Shown here in pieces: positions 1 to 6,600 of a stretch of 9,165 nucleotides of DNA; the stretch's first letter is position 1, and the number at the start of each line of letters is the position of its first letter. Below the pieces are notes generated by a model. The model saw only the letters and a program-made list of their open reading frames with translations. It did no database searches and was not told the origin of the DNA. This DNA comes from DAOTTW01 sp034437615 (lineage in GTDB: Bacteria > Chloroflexota > Anaerolineae > Aggregatilineales > Phototrophicaceae), in assembly GCA_034437615.1 (NCBI GenBank), contig DAOTTW010000194.1:1-9165 (forward strand), in the 5' to 3' direction. The position numbers and the translations under genes were made by a program.

Positions 1-12
1 CTGACGCCGCTC

Positions 13-72
13 GGACACCCAGAAGGGTGTCCCTACAGGGCATCGTTCGTAGGGACACGGCTTGCCGTGTCC
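13..72. repeat. Inverted pair of GTAG-headed hairpin repeats (BIME-like, heads inward)
   Basis: Two 24-base units face each other. The reverse unit (13-36) has arms GGACACCC and GGGTGTCC around an AGAA loop, followed by CTAC. The forward unit (49-72) starts with GTAG and has arms GGACACGG and CCGTGTCC around CTTG. Both stems are perfect 8-bp stems but differ in sequence. The 12-base spacer is 37-48. The inner arms (28-36 and 49-57) can also pair with each other over 9 bp. The pair lies downstream of the sugar kinase and may also act as a transcription barrier. The architecture matches REP/BIME elements; the family name is inferred from structure only. Confidence 0.8.
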
Positions 73-113
73 GCAAACCGTGTCAATTATTTTGTTGGGA
101 TGGCCTTATACGA

Positions 114-1061
114 TCAAGTGTCGTGCTGCATCAGATGCTCGACTTCTGCACGGGTGGGCATGGCCGGAATCGCGCCGCGTTGGGTGGTGGCCAACGCCCC
201 GACTGCATTGGCGAAGCGCACGACATTTTCTAAATAAGGCGCGTGGCCGCCGTGTTCGTCGTATTGCTCCAGGAGGCTGACCAGGGCACCCGCGACGAAC
301 GCATCACCGGCCCCGGTGGTATCCACCGCCTTGACCTGATAGCCACTGTGCGCGTAACTGCCGCCGCGTGTGTGGATCGTCGCGCCGTTCGCGCCATCTG
401 TGACGATAATCATCTGCGTTTGATCCTGCCATAACTCATCCAGGTTTTGCGACCCCGTGAGGAATTCGAGTTCTTCTCTGCTGATTTTGACGATATGCGC
501 GTACTTGAAGCCCGCCGACATGCCAGAACGCGCCGCGTCTGCGTCAGGCCACAGCGCAAGCCGCAAATTCGGGTCGTATGAGATCAGCTTTTTCTGCTCG
601 GTGGCGTATTCAGCAGCGCTCAATGTGGCGCTACGTGCAGGCTCACTAATCATGGTGATGCTGCCAAAATGAAAGATGCGTGCCTGCTCGATGATGTTCC
701 TGGCCACGTCTTCGGGGCGCATCAACATATCCGCGCTGGGGTGCCGATAAAACATGAAGCTGCGCTCGCCATCGCTGCGCAACGAGACGAAGGCCAGCAT
801 CGTGCGTGCCTGTGATGCAAAGCGTAAACCGCTGACATCAACGCCGTTTTCGCGCAGCACATCCGCTAGATAGTGGCCAAAGGGGTCGTCACCTACCTGA
901 CCGAGAAAGGCGCTTTTGCGGCCCAGGCGTGCTACCGCTACCGCGACGTTGGCGGGGGCACCACCGGCTGCTTTCTCGAAGCCTGCTGCCTCACTCACCG
1001 TAACGCCACTTTGCTGCGCCACAAAATCAATCAACAGTTCGCCCATTGCGACGACGCTCAT
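114..1061 (-). CDS. PfkB-family carbohydrate kinase, probably fructokinase
   Basis: A 315-residue ribokinase/PfkB-family sugar kinase, full length for the family. It should transfer phosphate from ATP to a sugar hydroxyl in the cytoplasm, most likely fructose to fructose 6-phosphate. The N-terminal signature GGAPANVA (33-40), the YDPNLR motif (162-167, typical of fructokinases) and the C-terminal signature DTTGAGDAF (247-255, catalytic base Asp253) are all present. The ATG at 1061 overlaps the stop of the upstream histidine kinase as ATGA, and AAAGG sits 9 bases before it, so the two genes are probably translationally coupled. The sugar specificity is inferred: 2-keto-3-deoxygluconate kinases and other PfkB enzymes look similar. 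The family assignment is firm. Confidence 0.93.
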   Translation of the reverse strand: MSVVAMGELLIDFVAQQSGVTVSEAAGFEKAAGGAPANVAVAVARLGRKSAFLGQVGDDPFGHYLADVLRENGVDVSGLRFASQARTMLAFVSLRSDGERSFMFYRHPSADMLMRPEDVARNIIEQARIFHFGSITMISEPARSATLSAAEYATEQKKLISYDPNLRLALWPDADAARSGMSAGFKYAHIVKISREELEFLTGSQNLDELWQDQTQMIIVTDGANGATIHTRGGSYAHSGYQVKAVDTTGAGDAFVAGALVSLLEQYDEHGGHAPYLENVVRFANAVGALATTQRGAIPAMPTRAEVEHLMQHDT

Positions 1062-1984
1062 GACGACATGCCTTTCAAGCGAATGGTAAACGTGGTGCCC
1101 TGTTGTGGCACGCTTGCCACCTCCACGCTGCCGCCGAGTAGCTCAATCATGCCATAGGCTACGATGATGCCGAGGCCGCTACCTTTATAATTGCGCACGG
1201 TGTCGTTATCCGACCGGAAATAGATCGTGCCAAGCTGCTCCAATTCTTGCGCTGTCATGCCGATGCCATTATCACGGACCTGAATCAGCAGCGTGTTATC
1301 TGTCTGCGGGTCTGTGGTCGCGCTCAGCGTCACCTGGCCGACTTTATCTTCATCTTTATCTGCTGTCCCCGGCGAATACTTCAGGCCGTTGTCTACCAGG
1401 CGCTTCAGCGCTTCCGCCAGCAGATCGCCGTCTGTTTCCATCAGGGGCAAGCCCTGCGGAATATCCAGCACCAGCTTGCGCTCGAGCGACGCTGCAAGGG
1501 GCTGCATGTCCTTTTCAACGCGCATGGCGATGTTCTTGAACATATCCATCTTGGCGCTGACCTTCAGCGTGCGCTTGCGCAGCTTGTTGGTATAGCTCAC
1601 ATCCCACAGCAGGCTTTCCAGGCGGCGCGTGTTGGTCTTCATCACATCCAGGAATTGCTTCTGCATATCGCTGAGTTCGCCCATTTGCCCCAGCATGTCA
1701 CCGTAGCCGCGTATGCTGGTGACGGGTGTGCGTAGCTCATGGATGGCATGGCCGACGAAGTAGGATTCTTCTTCCATGTAGCTTTGCATATCTGCGGGGG
1801 CGGCGTTGTCGGCGGCCTGCTTCAGTTCTTGGGCGTGTTCTTCGGCGGCCTGATCGACCAGTGTTGCAATCTCTTCAATCTGACCCGGCAAGCGCACCGG
1901 GATAAGCGCCCCGGTCTTAGCGGCTTCCAGCAATTCCGCCAGCTTTGCTTGCGCTTGCTGTAGTGCGCTCGTCTCATCGGCCAT
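1058..1984 (-). CDS. Soluble sensor histidine kinase (HisKA + HATPase_c)
   Basis: A 308-residue two-component histidine kinase. It autophosphorylates on a histidine and passes the phosphate to a response regulator. The H-box HELRTP contains the likely phospho-acceptor His82. The N-box reads VDNGLKYSPG (197-206), the G1 box DNGIGM (238-243), the F-box region is near YFRSDN (255-260) and the G2 box is GSGLGI (268-273). There is no membrane segment or signal peptide. The first 75 residues are Ala/Gln/Glu-rich and probably helical or coiled-coil, with no recognised sensor domain, so the input must be cytosolic or come from a partner. The ATG at 1984 is chosen because AGGAG lies 8 bases upstream; the open frame runs on to 2158 but would overlap the divergent glycosyltransferase. 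No response regulator is adjacent; the next gene is a sugar kinase with a 4-base overlap. Confidence 0.92.
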   Translation of the reverse strand: MADETSALQQAQAKLAELLEAAKTGALIPVRLPGQIEEIATLVDQAAEEHAQELKQAADNAAPADMQSYMEEESYFVGHAIHELRTPVTSIRGYGDMLGQMGELSDMQKQFLDVMKTNTRRLESLLWDVSYTNKLRKRTLKVSAKMDMFKNIAMRVEKDMQPLAASLERKLVLDIPQGLPLMETDGDLLAEALKRLVDNGLKYSPGTADKDEDKVGQVTLSATTDPQTDNTLLIQVRDNGIGMTAQELEQLGTIYFRSDNDTVRNYKGSGLGIIVAYGMIELLGGSVEVASVPQQGTTFTIRLKGMSS

Positions 1985-1992
1985 GCGCAGCA

Positions 1993-1997
1993 CTCCT
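1993..1997 (-). promoter_or_regulatory. Ribosome binding site of the histidine kinase
   Basis: AGGAG on the minus strand, 8 bases before the ATG at 1984. It decides the start against the 58-codon longer open frame, whose first codon lies inside the glycosyltransferase gene. Confidence 0.75.
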
Positions 1998-2072
1998 AAT
2001 CTATACGCTCTTGTGCAACCATGTGCCTCATTGTAACGTTGCGGGGTTAAACTGCAACAGGGCCAGACGACG

Positions 2073-3299
2073 ATGTTTGTAATAAACGACAAACCCCGCT
2101 TGCTGTATATCTCGCTGATGCGGATGCCGACGGAAAAAGCGCACGGCCTGCAAATCATGCAAAACTGCGAAGCCTTTGCAGATGAAGGCTATCAGGTGGC
2201 GCTGTGGACGACGCGCCGCATCAACACATCAGCATTGCGCAAAGTGCCTGATTTTCATGCCTATTACGGCGTCAGCGCCAATTTCAGCATCAGCCGCCTA
2301 CCCACACTGGACCTGATGCCGCTAGCAGGTGGCAACGTCAGGCTAGAGCGTGCCTTGTTCGCGCTGGTTATGCTCTCGTTCAGCCTTATGCTGTTGTTGC
2401 GGGCGTTCTTCACGCGGGCTGATGTGTACTATTCGCGTGATGAGTTGCCGTTGCTGCTGCTGAGCCTGATTAAGCCGCGTGCAAAGCTGGCCTATGAAGT
2501 GCATCAATACAAGCAGGGGTCACGCTTGGGCGCATGGCTACAAACCCAGGTCTGCAAGCGCGTCGGTAGCAGCATCCCGATTACGTCTCGCTTGGCCGAC
2601 GATCTGGTGAATACGCGCAGCGCTGAGGCCAAGCGTGTGCTGGTGGCGCATGACGGCGTTCGGGCGGCACGCTTTGCGCATATGCCGGATAGGGCCAGCG
2701 CACGTCAGCAGCTTGGTTTGCCGCAGGATGCGTTTATCGTCGGCTATGTGGGGCGCTTGCATATGATGGGCATTGATAAGGGCGTCGGGCTGCTGGTGCA
2801 GGCCATGCAACAGCTTGACGATGCACTCTTGCTGCTGGTGGGTGGCCCTGATGAGATGGCGCAACGTCTGCGCGATAGCTGGCTGGCGTCGGGTGCGGGT
2901 GCAGGGCGGTTCGTGTATCTCGGTGCCGTGCCAGCGGATGCCGTGCCGCGCTATCTGTCGGCGTTGGATGTGGGCGTTGTGCCGTTGCCGGATGTGCCAG
3001 AATACGCTTATTACAATTCGCCGCTGAAGCTCTTCGAGTATATGGCGGCAGGGCTGGCTATTGTCGCGTCGGATTTACCGTCTTTGCGGGATGTGCTGCG
3101 GCATGAGGATAACGGGCTGTTGTATACGCCAGGGGATGCGGTGGCGCTAGCTGATGCGATCAAACGCTTGCGCGATGATGTATCGCTGCGGGATAAATTG
3201 GCAGAACAGGCGCAGGCGCAGGTGATGCGGGATTATACGTGGTCGGCGCGTGCGAGGCGTATATTGAGGCATGTTGACGCCGTTAAACAGAATTTGTAG
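2073..3299 (+). CDS. Glycosyltransferase family 4 (GT-B fold)
   Basis: A 408-residue retaining GT-B glycosyltransferase, full length for family GT4. It transfers a sugar from a nucleotide donor to a glycan or lipid acceptor at the inner face of the membrane. The N-terminal acceptor domain begins with the strand RLLYISL and a K/G-rich loop (EKAHGLQ, 21-27). The C-terminal donor domain begins near GYVGRLH (224-230). The donor-binding segment SPLKLFEYMAAGLAIVASD (316-334) carries the conserved Glu of the EX7E region. A hydrophobic stretch at 94-113 suggests monotopic membrane attachment. ATG 2073 is preferred over the internal ATG at 2118 because it keeps the first beta strand; the ribosome site (AGGG, 10 bases upstream) is weak. 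The TAG stop lies inside the head of a hairpin repeat. Donor and acceptor cannot be read from sequence. Confidence 0.92.
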   Translation: MFVINDKPRLLYISLMRMPTEKAHGLQIMQNCEAFADEGYQVALWTTRRINTSALRKVPDFHAYYGVSANFSISRLPTLDLMPLAGGNVRLERALFALVMLSFSLMLLLRAFFTRADVYYSRDELPLLLLSLIKPRAKLAYEVHQYKQGSRLGAWLQTQVCKRVGSSIPITSRLADDLVNTRSAEAKRVLVAHDGVRAARFAHMPDRASARQQLGLPQDAFIVGYVGRLHMMGIDKGVGLLVQAMQQLDDALLLLVGGPDEMAQRLRDSWLASGAGAGRFVYLGAVPADAVPRYLSALDVGVVPLPDVPEYAYYNSPLKLFEYMAAGLAIVASDLPSLRDVLRHEDNGLLYTPGDAVALADAIKRLRDDVSLRDKLAEQAQAQVMRDYTWSARARRILRHVDAVKQNL

Positions 3300-3353
3300 G
3301 GGCACCTTTGCAGGTGCCCGATTGCCCGATGGACGTGCAGAACACGTCCCTAC
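3296..3353. repeat. Inverted pair of GTAG-headed hairpin repeats (heads outward)
   Basis: The forward unit (3296-3319) has GTAG, arms GGGCACCT and AGGTGCCC, and loop TTGC. The reverse unit (3331-3353) has arms GGACGTG and CACGTCC around CAGAA, followed by CTAC. The spacer is 3320-3330. Heads point outward, the opposite of the pair at 13-72. The pair fills most of the gap between the convergent glycosyltransferase and FAS1 genes, so it could terminate or protect both transcripts, though there is no T tract for a classical terminator. The stop codon of the glycosyltransferase (3297-3299) is part of the left head. Confidence 0.8.
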
Positions 3354-3374
3354 AATGTGATGCCTGTCGCTTGC

Positions 3375-3917
3375 TTACTCTTCTTCTTCAGCAGGCGGCA
3401 GCAGCACAGCGTCGATCACGTGGATCACGCCGTTGTCGGTCTCGATGTCCGTCTGAATGACCTGTACATCGTCGTTCAAGAACACACCCTCATCAGTCAC
3501 GCTGATGCTGATGGTGCTACCTTGCAGCGTCTCGACCTCTTCGCCGTCCAGCGTCACAACGGTTTCGGCCAGGACTGCGCCTGCAACCACGTGATACAGC
3601 AGGATGTCGGCCAGGTCTTCGCGGGCCAGCAGGTCAGCAGCTTCGACTTCCAGCGCTTCCAGCAGGGCACCGAAGGCGGCGTCAGTCGGCGCGAACACCG
3701 TCAACTCGGCTTCGGGGTCGGCCACAGCGTCCACTAGCTCGGCTTCCACAAGGGCGGCCAGCAGCACGGTGAATTCCGGCTCTTCGCCTTCAGTTGAAGC
3801 GACGACCAGATCAGCGATGGTGTCTTCCATCGTCATCTCTTCACCTTCATCATCCTGGGCGAACGCAGGTACTACCAACAAAGCGAGAAGGCTGAGTAAA
3901 GCAATTAACTTACGCAT
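3375..3917 (-). CDS. Secreted, extremely acidic fasciclin (FAS1) domain protein
   Basis: A 180-residue single-FAS1-domain protein with a signal peptide. Residues 1-20 are a classic Sec signal (MRK, Leu/Ala core, AFA before Gln21), with no lipobox cysteine. The FAS1 domain spans about 32-175: box H1 is TVFAPTDAAF (73-82), the YHV motif is at 108-110, and box H2 is DNGVIHVIDAVLLP (161-174). FAS1 domains are adhesion or matrix modules found outside the cell or on its surface. The mature part has about 43 Asp/Glu but only one Arg and no Lys, and ends in four Glu. The ATG at 3917 is preferred because GGAG lies 7 bases upstream; ATGs at 3923 and further upstream are too close to it or lack a site. 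It is convergent with the glycosyltransferase. Confidence 0.93.
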   Translation of the reverse strand: MRKLIALLSLLALLVVPAFAQDDEGEEMTMEDTIADLVVASTEGEEPEFTVLLAALVEAELVDAVADPEAELTVFAPTDAAFGALLEALEVEAADLLAREDLADILLYHVVAGAVLAETVVTLDGEEVETLQGSTISISVTDEGVFLNDDVQVIQTDIETDNGVIHVIDAVLLPPAEEEE

Positions 3918-3924
3918 AGACATA

Positions 3925-3928
3925 CTCC
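3925..3928 (-). promoter_or_regulatory. Ribosome binding site of the FAS1 gene
   Basis: GGAG on the minus strand, 7 bases before the ATG at 3917 and only 1 base before the in-frame ATG at 3923. The spacing favours the 3917 start, which also gives a signal peptide beginning MRK. Confidence 0.6.
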
Positions 3929-3950
3929 ATACATTAAAGCGGATAGTCGG

Positions 3951-3968
3951 GTGCGCTTTGGGGCGCAC
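3951..3968 (-). other. GC-rich hairpin in the FAS1 leader region
   Basis: Arms GTGCGC and GCGCAC (6 bp) around a 6-base loop, 34-51 bases before the FAS1 start codon. It would lie in the 5' untranslated region if transcription begins upstream. No known riboswitch or regulator site was recognised, and it may be incidental. Confidence 0.35.
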
Positions 3969-4168
3969 ACATCGCAGACTTTAAGTGGGGGGCATAAGCC
4001 AGAATTGTGTGAAAGGTGAGGCAGGGGTTAAGCAGGCGGGTTTCTTTTTTCCTACTTAGCGGTTACTTTCAGGCGACTTATCACTCGGCAACACATTTTT
4101 TACAACTTTCACGATTTGGTGAACGCACTTTGCAAAATTGTCCGTAATTTTCGAGGATAAACAGCCCC
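3969..4168. other. Intergenic region between FAS1 and pentapeptide genes
   Basis: No gene is seen. The stretch is AT-richer than its surroundings and contains T runs near 4043-4050 and 4096-4101. A short inverted repeat TTCAC-N6-GTGAA occurs at 4108-4123. It presumably holds the FAS1 promoter on the minus strand, but no convincing -35/-10 pair could be chosen. Confidence 0.4.
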
Positions 4169-4192
4169 GGACGCGCAGAAGCGCGTCCCTGC
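4169..4192 (-). repeat. Single GTAG-type hairpin repeat, degenerate head
   Basis: A reverse unit with perfect 8-bp arms GGACGCGC and GCGCGTCC around AGAA. The head is CTGC where the others have CTAC (GCAG instead of GTAG). It lies 20 bases past the pentapeptide gene's stop and has no inverted partner nearby. Confidence 0.7.
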
Positions 4193-4212
4193 GAGCAAAT
4201 TCTGTATCGTAC

Positions 4213-4659
4213 CTAAACGTAATTAGCCGGGTTGCTCTGGCTGCCCTTCTTGCCATCAGGCCAGATGGTGTTCTCATCAAAAACCACACCGCTGACGTTG
4301 GCCCCGGTCAGGATCGCGCCCTCTAGCACGGCACCCTTCAGCACCACATTCGTCAGGTTCGTGTTCTGCAAGCGTGCGCTGGATAGGCGGCACGCGCTCA
4401 GATCGGAGCCAGTCAGGTTTGCGCCATAAAAATCGGTGCCCGTGCAATCGGACGCCTGAAGCCGTGCGAATGGCATATGGCATGAGCGCAAAATAGCTTC
4501 TCGCAGGCTGGATGCTTGAATATCGGCGGCGCGTAAGTTGGCCCCTTCCAGGTCCAGCTTGCCCAGGTCCGTCGCGGAAATATCGACACCCGCCAGGCGT
4601 GGCCGACTGCCAGCCCCGACGAGCGCGAGAATCAGTTCTTTGCGTGTGATTTCACCCAT
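4213..4659 (-). CDS. Pentapeptide-repeat protein
   Basis: A 148-residue protein made mostly of pentapeptide repeats of the A(D/N)LxX type, which form a right-handed quadrilateral beta helix. Repeats run from about residue 22 to 125, for example LEGANLRAADIQ and FYGANLTGSDLS. It ends in the common tail VFDENTIWPDG (126-136) followed by a short polar tail. There is no signal peptide or membrane segment, so it is probably cytoplasmic. ATG 4659 has GAGGGG 9 bases upstream. It starts 33 bases after the epimerase stop on the same strand, so the two are probably co-transcribed. Some family members mimic DNA and protect gyrase, but most have no known role and nothing here indicates one. Confidence 0.9.
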   Translation of the reverse strand: MGEITRKELILALVGAGSRPRLAGVDISATDLGKLDLEGANLRAADIQASSLREAILRSCHMPFARLQASDCTGTDFYGANLTGSDLSACRLSSARLQNTNLTNVVLKGAVLEGAILTGANVSGVVFDENTIWPDGKKGSQSNPANYV

Positions 4660-4692
4660 TGTTTGCTTCCCCTCTGCTCTGCATTAATCGGT

Positions 4693-5682
4693 CTATTGGT
4701 CTGTTGTACCCCGTTTTAGCTGTTCGCGATAGTAGCCGATGATCTGATCCAGCGTAGCGTTTAGCGCGGTGCGCGGTTCCCAGCCGACGACACGGCCAAT
4801 TTTATCCAGGCTGGGCACGCGCCGCCGAAAATCCTCAAAGCCCGGTGAATACGCCTGATCGTATGGGATTAGCTTGACCTCGGAGCGGCTGCCTGCCTGC
4901 TGTCGTACCTGTTTGGCCAGGTCCAAAATGCTGATTTCTTCGTTGCTGCCAATGTTAAAGACCTGGCCCAGCGCGGCATCCGTCAAGGACAAGCGGTAGA
5001 TCGCCTCCACGACATCGTACACATTACCGAAGCAGCGCGATTGCTGCCCGTCGCCATACACCCGAAGCGGCTCATTCGCCAGCGCCCAGCGCACAAAACG
5101 CGGCACCACCATACCATATTGCCCACTCTGGCGCGGCCCGATGGTATTGAACAACCGAAATAAAACCACTGGTAAATCCGCCTCTTGATGATAGGCGAGC
5201 GCCAAAAATTCATCAATGGCCTTTGATGCGGCATAGCTCCAGCGGCTACGGGATGTCGGCCCAAGCAGGCTATCGTCGTCCTCACGGAATGGAAAGCGCA
5301 CCCCCTTGCCATAAACCTCGGAGGTGGACGCAATCAGGATTCTGCGGCGATAGCGACGCGCTGTTTTCAGGATGACCTCTGTACCGCCGATGTTGACTTC
5401 GATGGTGTTGATCGGCTCATTGATGATCTTCTCGACACCGACTGCCGCCGCTAAATGAAAAATCACGTCGCATTCGCTCACGAGGCGGTCAATCACAGTC
5501 AGGTTGCGGATGTCTTCGATGGCAAAGTGAAAGTTGGGGTGGGTTGTCAGGTGGCTGATGTTGGCAAAGCTGCCGGTGCTCAGGTTGTCGATAATCGTAA
5601 CAGTGTAATCCTGCTTGAGCAGATATTCTGCCAGATGGCTACCGATGAAGCCAGCGCCACCTGTAATCAGGGCATGGGGCAT
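4693..5682 (-). CDS. NAD-dependent sugar-nucleotide epimerase/dehydratase (extended SDR)
   Basis: A 329-residue extended short-chain dehydrogenase acting on NDP-sugars in the cytoplasm. The Rossmann motif GGAGFIG is at 8-14, with Asp32 at the end of beta 2 favouring NAD. The catalytic set is Ser/Thr in STSEVYG (119-125) and the YAASK motif (Tyr150, Lys154). The substrate-binding part includes NTIGPRQSGQYG (179-190), VYGDGQQSR (208-216) and RRRVPSLDKIGRVVGWEP (286-303). The last segment resembles UDP-glucuronate decarboxylase-like and GalE-like proteins, so the reaction is uncertain. ATG 5682 is chosen because the Rossmann strand begins right after it. The frame is open to 5763, with another ATG at 5727, but those extra residues fit no domain. 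It is probably an operon with the downstream pentapeptide gene. Confidence 0.92.
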   Translation of the reverse strand: MPHALITGGAGFIGSHLAEYLLKQDYTVTIIDNLSTGSFANISHLTTHPNFHFAIEDIRNLTVIDRLVSECDVIFHLAAAVGVEKIINEPINTIEVNIGGTEVILKTARRYRRRILIASTSEVYGKGVRFPFREDDDSLLGPTSRSRWSYAASKAIDEFLALAYHQEADLPVVLFRLFNTIGPRQSGQYGMVVPRFVRWALANEPLRVYGDGQQSRCFGNVYDVVEAIYRLSLTDAALGQVFNIGSNEEISILDLAKQVRQQAGSRSEVKLIPYDQAYSPGFEDFRRRVPSLDKIGRVVGWEPRTALNATLDQIIGYYREQLKRGTTDQ

Positions 5683-5815
5683 CGCGTGCACGCTTTCTAT
5701 CTGTTTTGTCCGTCTGCATTTTTCCATATATAAAAGCCAACAGACGATACTAGAAAACGCCAAATAAGCAACATTCGCTGCTTCTACGCTGAGTGGGGGT
5801 CTCAGGGGTTCACAA

Positions 5816-5931
5816 GGGTAGGTTTTTCATGATTGACTGTATTTTATAGCGGCTTGCGCCGCCCCGGACGCCAAGAATGGCGTCCCTACGGTCCAAAACG
5901 GCTGTGTAGGGACGCGGCTTGCTACGTCCGC
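5816..5931 (+). repeat. 116-base repeat module, copy A, with an inverted hairpin pair
   Basis: This module recurs at 9025-9140 with 4 mismatches (5824, 5845, 5848, 5924). It contains a GCGGC-TTGC-GCCGC hairpin (5849-5862), a reverse GTAG unit (5866-5889, arms GGACGCCA and TGGCGTCC, loop AGAA) and a forward GTAG unit (5906-5929, arms GGACGCGG and CTACGTCC, loop CTTG). The forward stem is broken by a C/A mismatch at 5915/5924 that is paired in copy B. Arms 5881-5889 and 5906-5914 can alternatively pair over 9 bp. Confidence 0.85.
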
Positions 5932-6011
5932 TGCGAAAAACGCACGACCACGCTATTGTGTGGTGCTACCACCAGTACGCGACGCTACCGAAATGCGATG
6001 CAATGCAAGGA

Positions 6012-6029
6012 TACAGGGCGCTGCCTGTA
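6012..6029 (-). terminator. Possible carD terminator hairpin
   Basis: Arms TACAGG and CCTGTA with a 6-base GC-rich loop begin 14 bases after the carD stop on the minus strand. There is no T tract after it, so it is not a classical intrinsic terminator and may only stabilise the 3' end. Confidence 0.3.
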
Positions 6030-6043
6030 CCCTGCTTTGACGC

Positions 6044-6556
6044 CTAGACAACCGCCTGACGCGCTGCCAGATGCTCCTGAATCGCCTCATTGAGCGTTTC
6101 CAGCAGCCAATTACGGGCTTCTTCGTAGGTCGCATTGGGGGCCAGTGACATTTCTTGCGCCAGTTGGCGTGCCAGCTTATCCCGCATCTGCGTATCTGTG
6201 AACGTCAGCTTGTCTGTTGCCTCACGCCAGCACAGGTCGCGTAGTGCTTCGGCGAGTTTGCGCGGATCATGACTTTTCATCATGTCCTTGACTTCGTTTT
6301 GGCGCACTCTGTGGTCATCTTGAAGAGCTTGGGGATATTCTTTGAAGATTCTGATGATGAATTGGGTGTCCGTTATCGCGGGGCGCACATCGCCGCCGTC
6401 GAACTTTTCTTCCTGGATCATCAACGTGCCCTGGTTTGAGGTGAGTTCGATGCAGACGTAAGTCCGTTTCTGGCCTTCGCGCTCGATAATGCGCGTTTCC
6501 TTGATCACACCCGCGCCATGCCGGAGGTGTACAACTGAGTCCCCGATCCTGAACAT
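6044..6556 (-). CDS. CarD-family transcriptional regulator
   Basis: A 170-residue CarD/CdnL-type RNA polymerase-binding protein, close to the usual 160-170 residues. Such proteins bind the beta subunit through an N-terminal Tudor-like domain and stabilise the open promoter complex through a helical C-terminal domain. The RNA polymerase-interaction domain (about 1-60) starts FRIGDSVVHLRHGAGVI. The C-terminal helices (about 75-165) contain DPRKLAEALRDLCWREA (97-113) and ARQLAQEMSLA, which align well with remembered Mycobacterium CarD. The Trp that enters the promoter bubble in that protein seems replaced by His82. ATG 6556 has a perfect AAGGAG 9 bases upstream; the TTG at 6574 has none and would add only six residues. 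A possibly structured leader precedes it. Confidence 0.9.
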   Translation of the reverse strand: MFRIGDSVVHLRHGAGVIKETRIIEREGQKRTYVCIELTSNQGTLMIQEEKFDGGDVRPAITDTQFIIRIFKEYPQALQDDHRVRQNEVKDMMKSHDPRKLAEALRDLCWREATDKLTFTDTQMRDKLARQLAQEMSLAPNATYEEARNWLLETLNEAIQEHLAARQAVV

Positions 6557-6565
6557 AGGATGTAG

Positions 6566-6571
6566 CTCCTT
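6566..6571 (-). promoter_or_regulatory. Ribosome binding site of carD
   Basis: AAGGAG on the minus strand, 9 bases before ATG 6556. It would fall inside the coding region if the TTG at 6574 were used, so it fixes the start. Confidence 0.8.
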
Positions 6572-6600
6572 CAACTCGCTAAACGGATAGGGAGTGGGTT

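Larger units (their letters stand above)
5683..6043. other. Intergenic region between epimerase and carD genes
   Basis: This 361-base gap holds a 116-base repeat module (5816-5931), a possible carD terminator hairpin (6012-6029) and, next to the epimerase, an AT-rich stretch with TATATA on the minus strand near 5728-5733. That stretch could carry the epimerase promoter, but no well-spaced -35 box was found. No gene is seen. Confidence 0.5.

Noticed and set aside
1247..1735. 162-codon plus-strand open frame
   Set aside because: It lies antisense to the histidine kinase, whose frame has all conserved motifs; the plus-strand product resembles no family.
1985..2158. 58-codon N-terminal extension of the histidine kinase
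   Set aside because: It overlaps the divergent glycosyltransferase, has no domain similarity, and the ATG at 1984 has a good ribosome site.
3604..3984. 126-codon plus-strand open frame rich in Ser/Ala
   Set aside because: It is the antisense shadow of the acidic FAS1 gene; Ser/Ala/Arg richness is what that reverse frame gives.
4056..4289. 77-codon minus-strand open frame past the pentapeptide gene
   Set aside because: It overlaps the end of the pentapeptide gene in another frame, runs through a hairpin repeat, and has no supporting features.
5683..5763. 27-residue N-terminal extension of the epimerase
   Set aside because: The Rossmann strand starts directly after the Met at 5682. The extension is Cys/Lys-rich and fits no domain, though the ATG at 5727 cannot be fully excluded.
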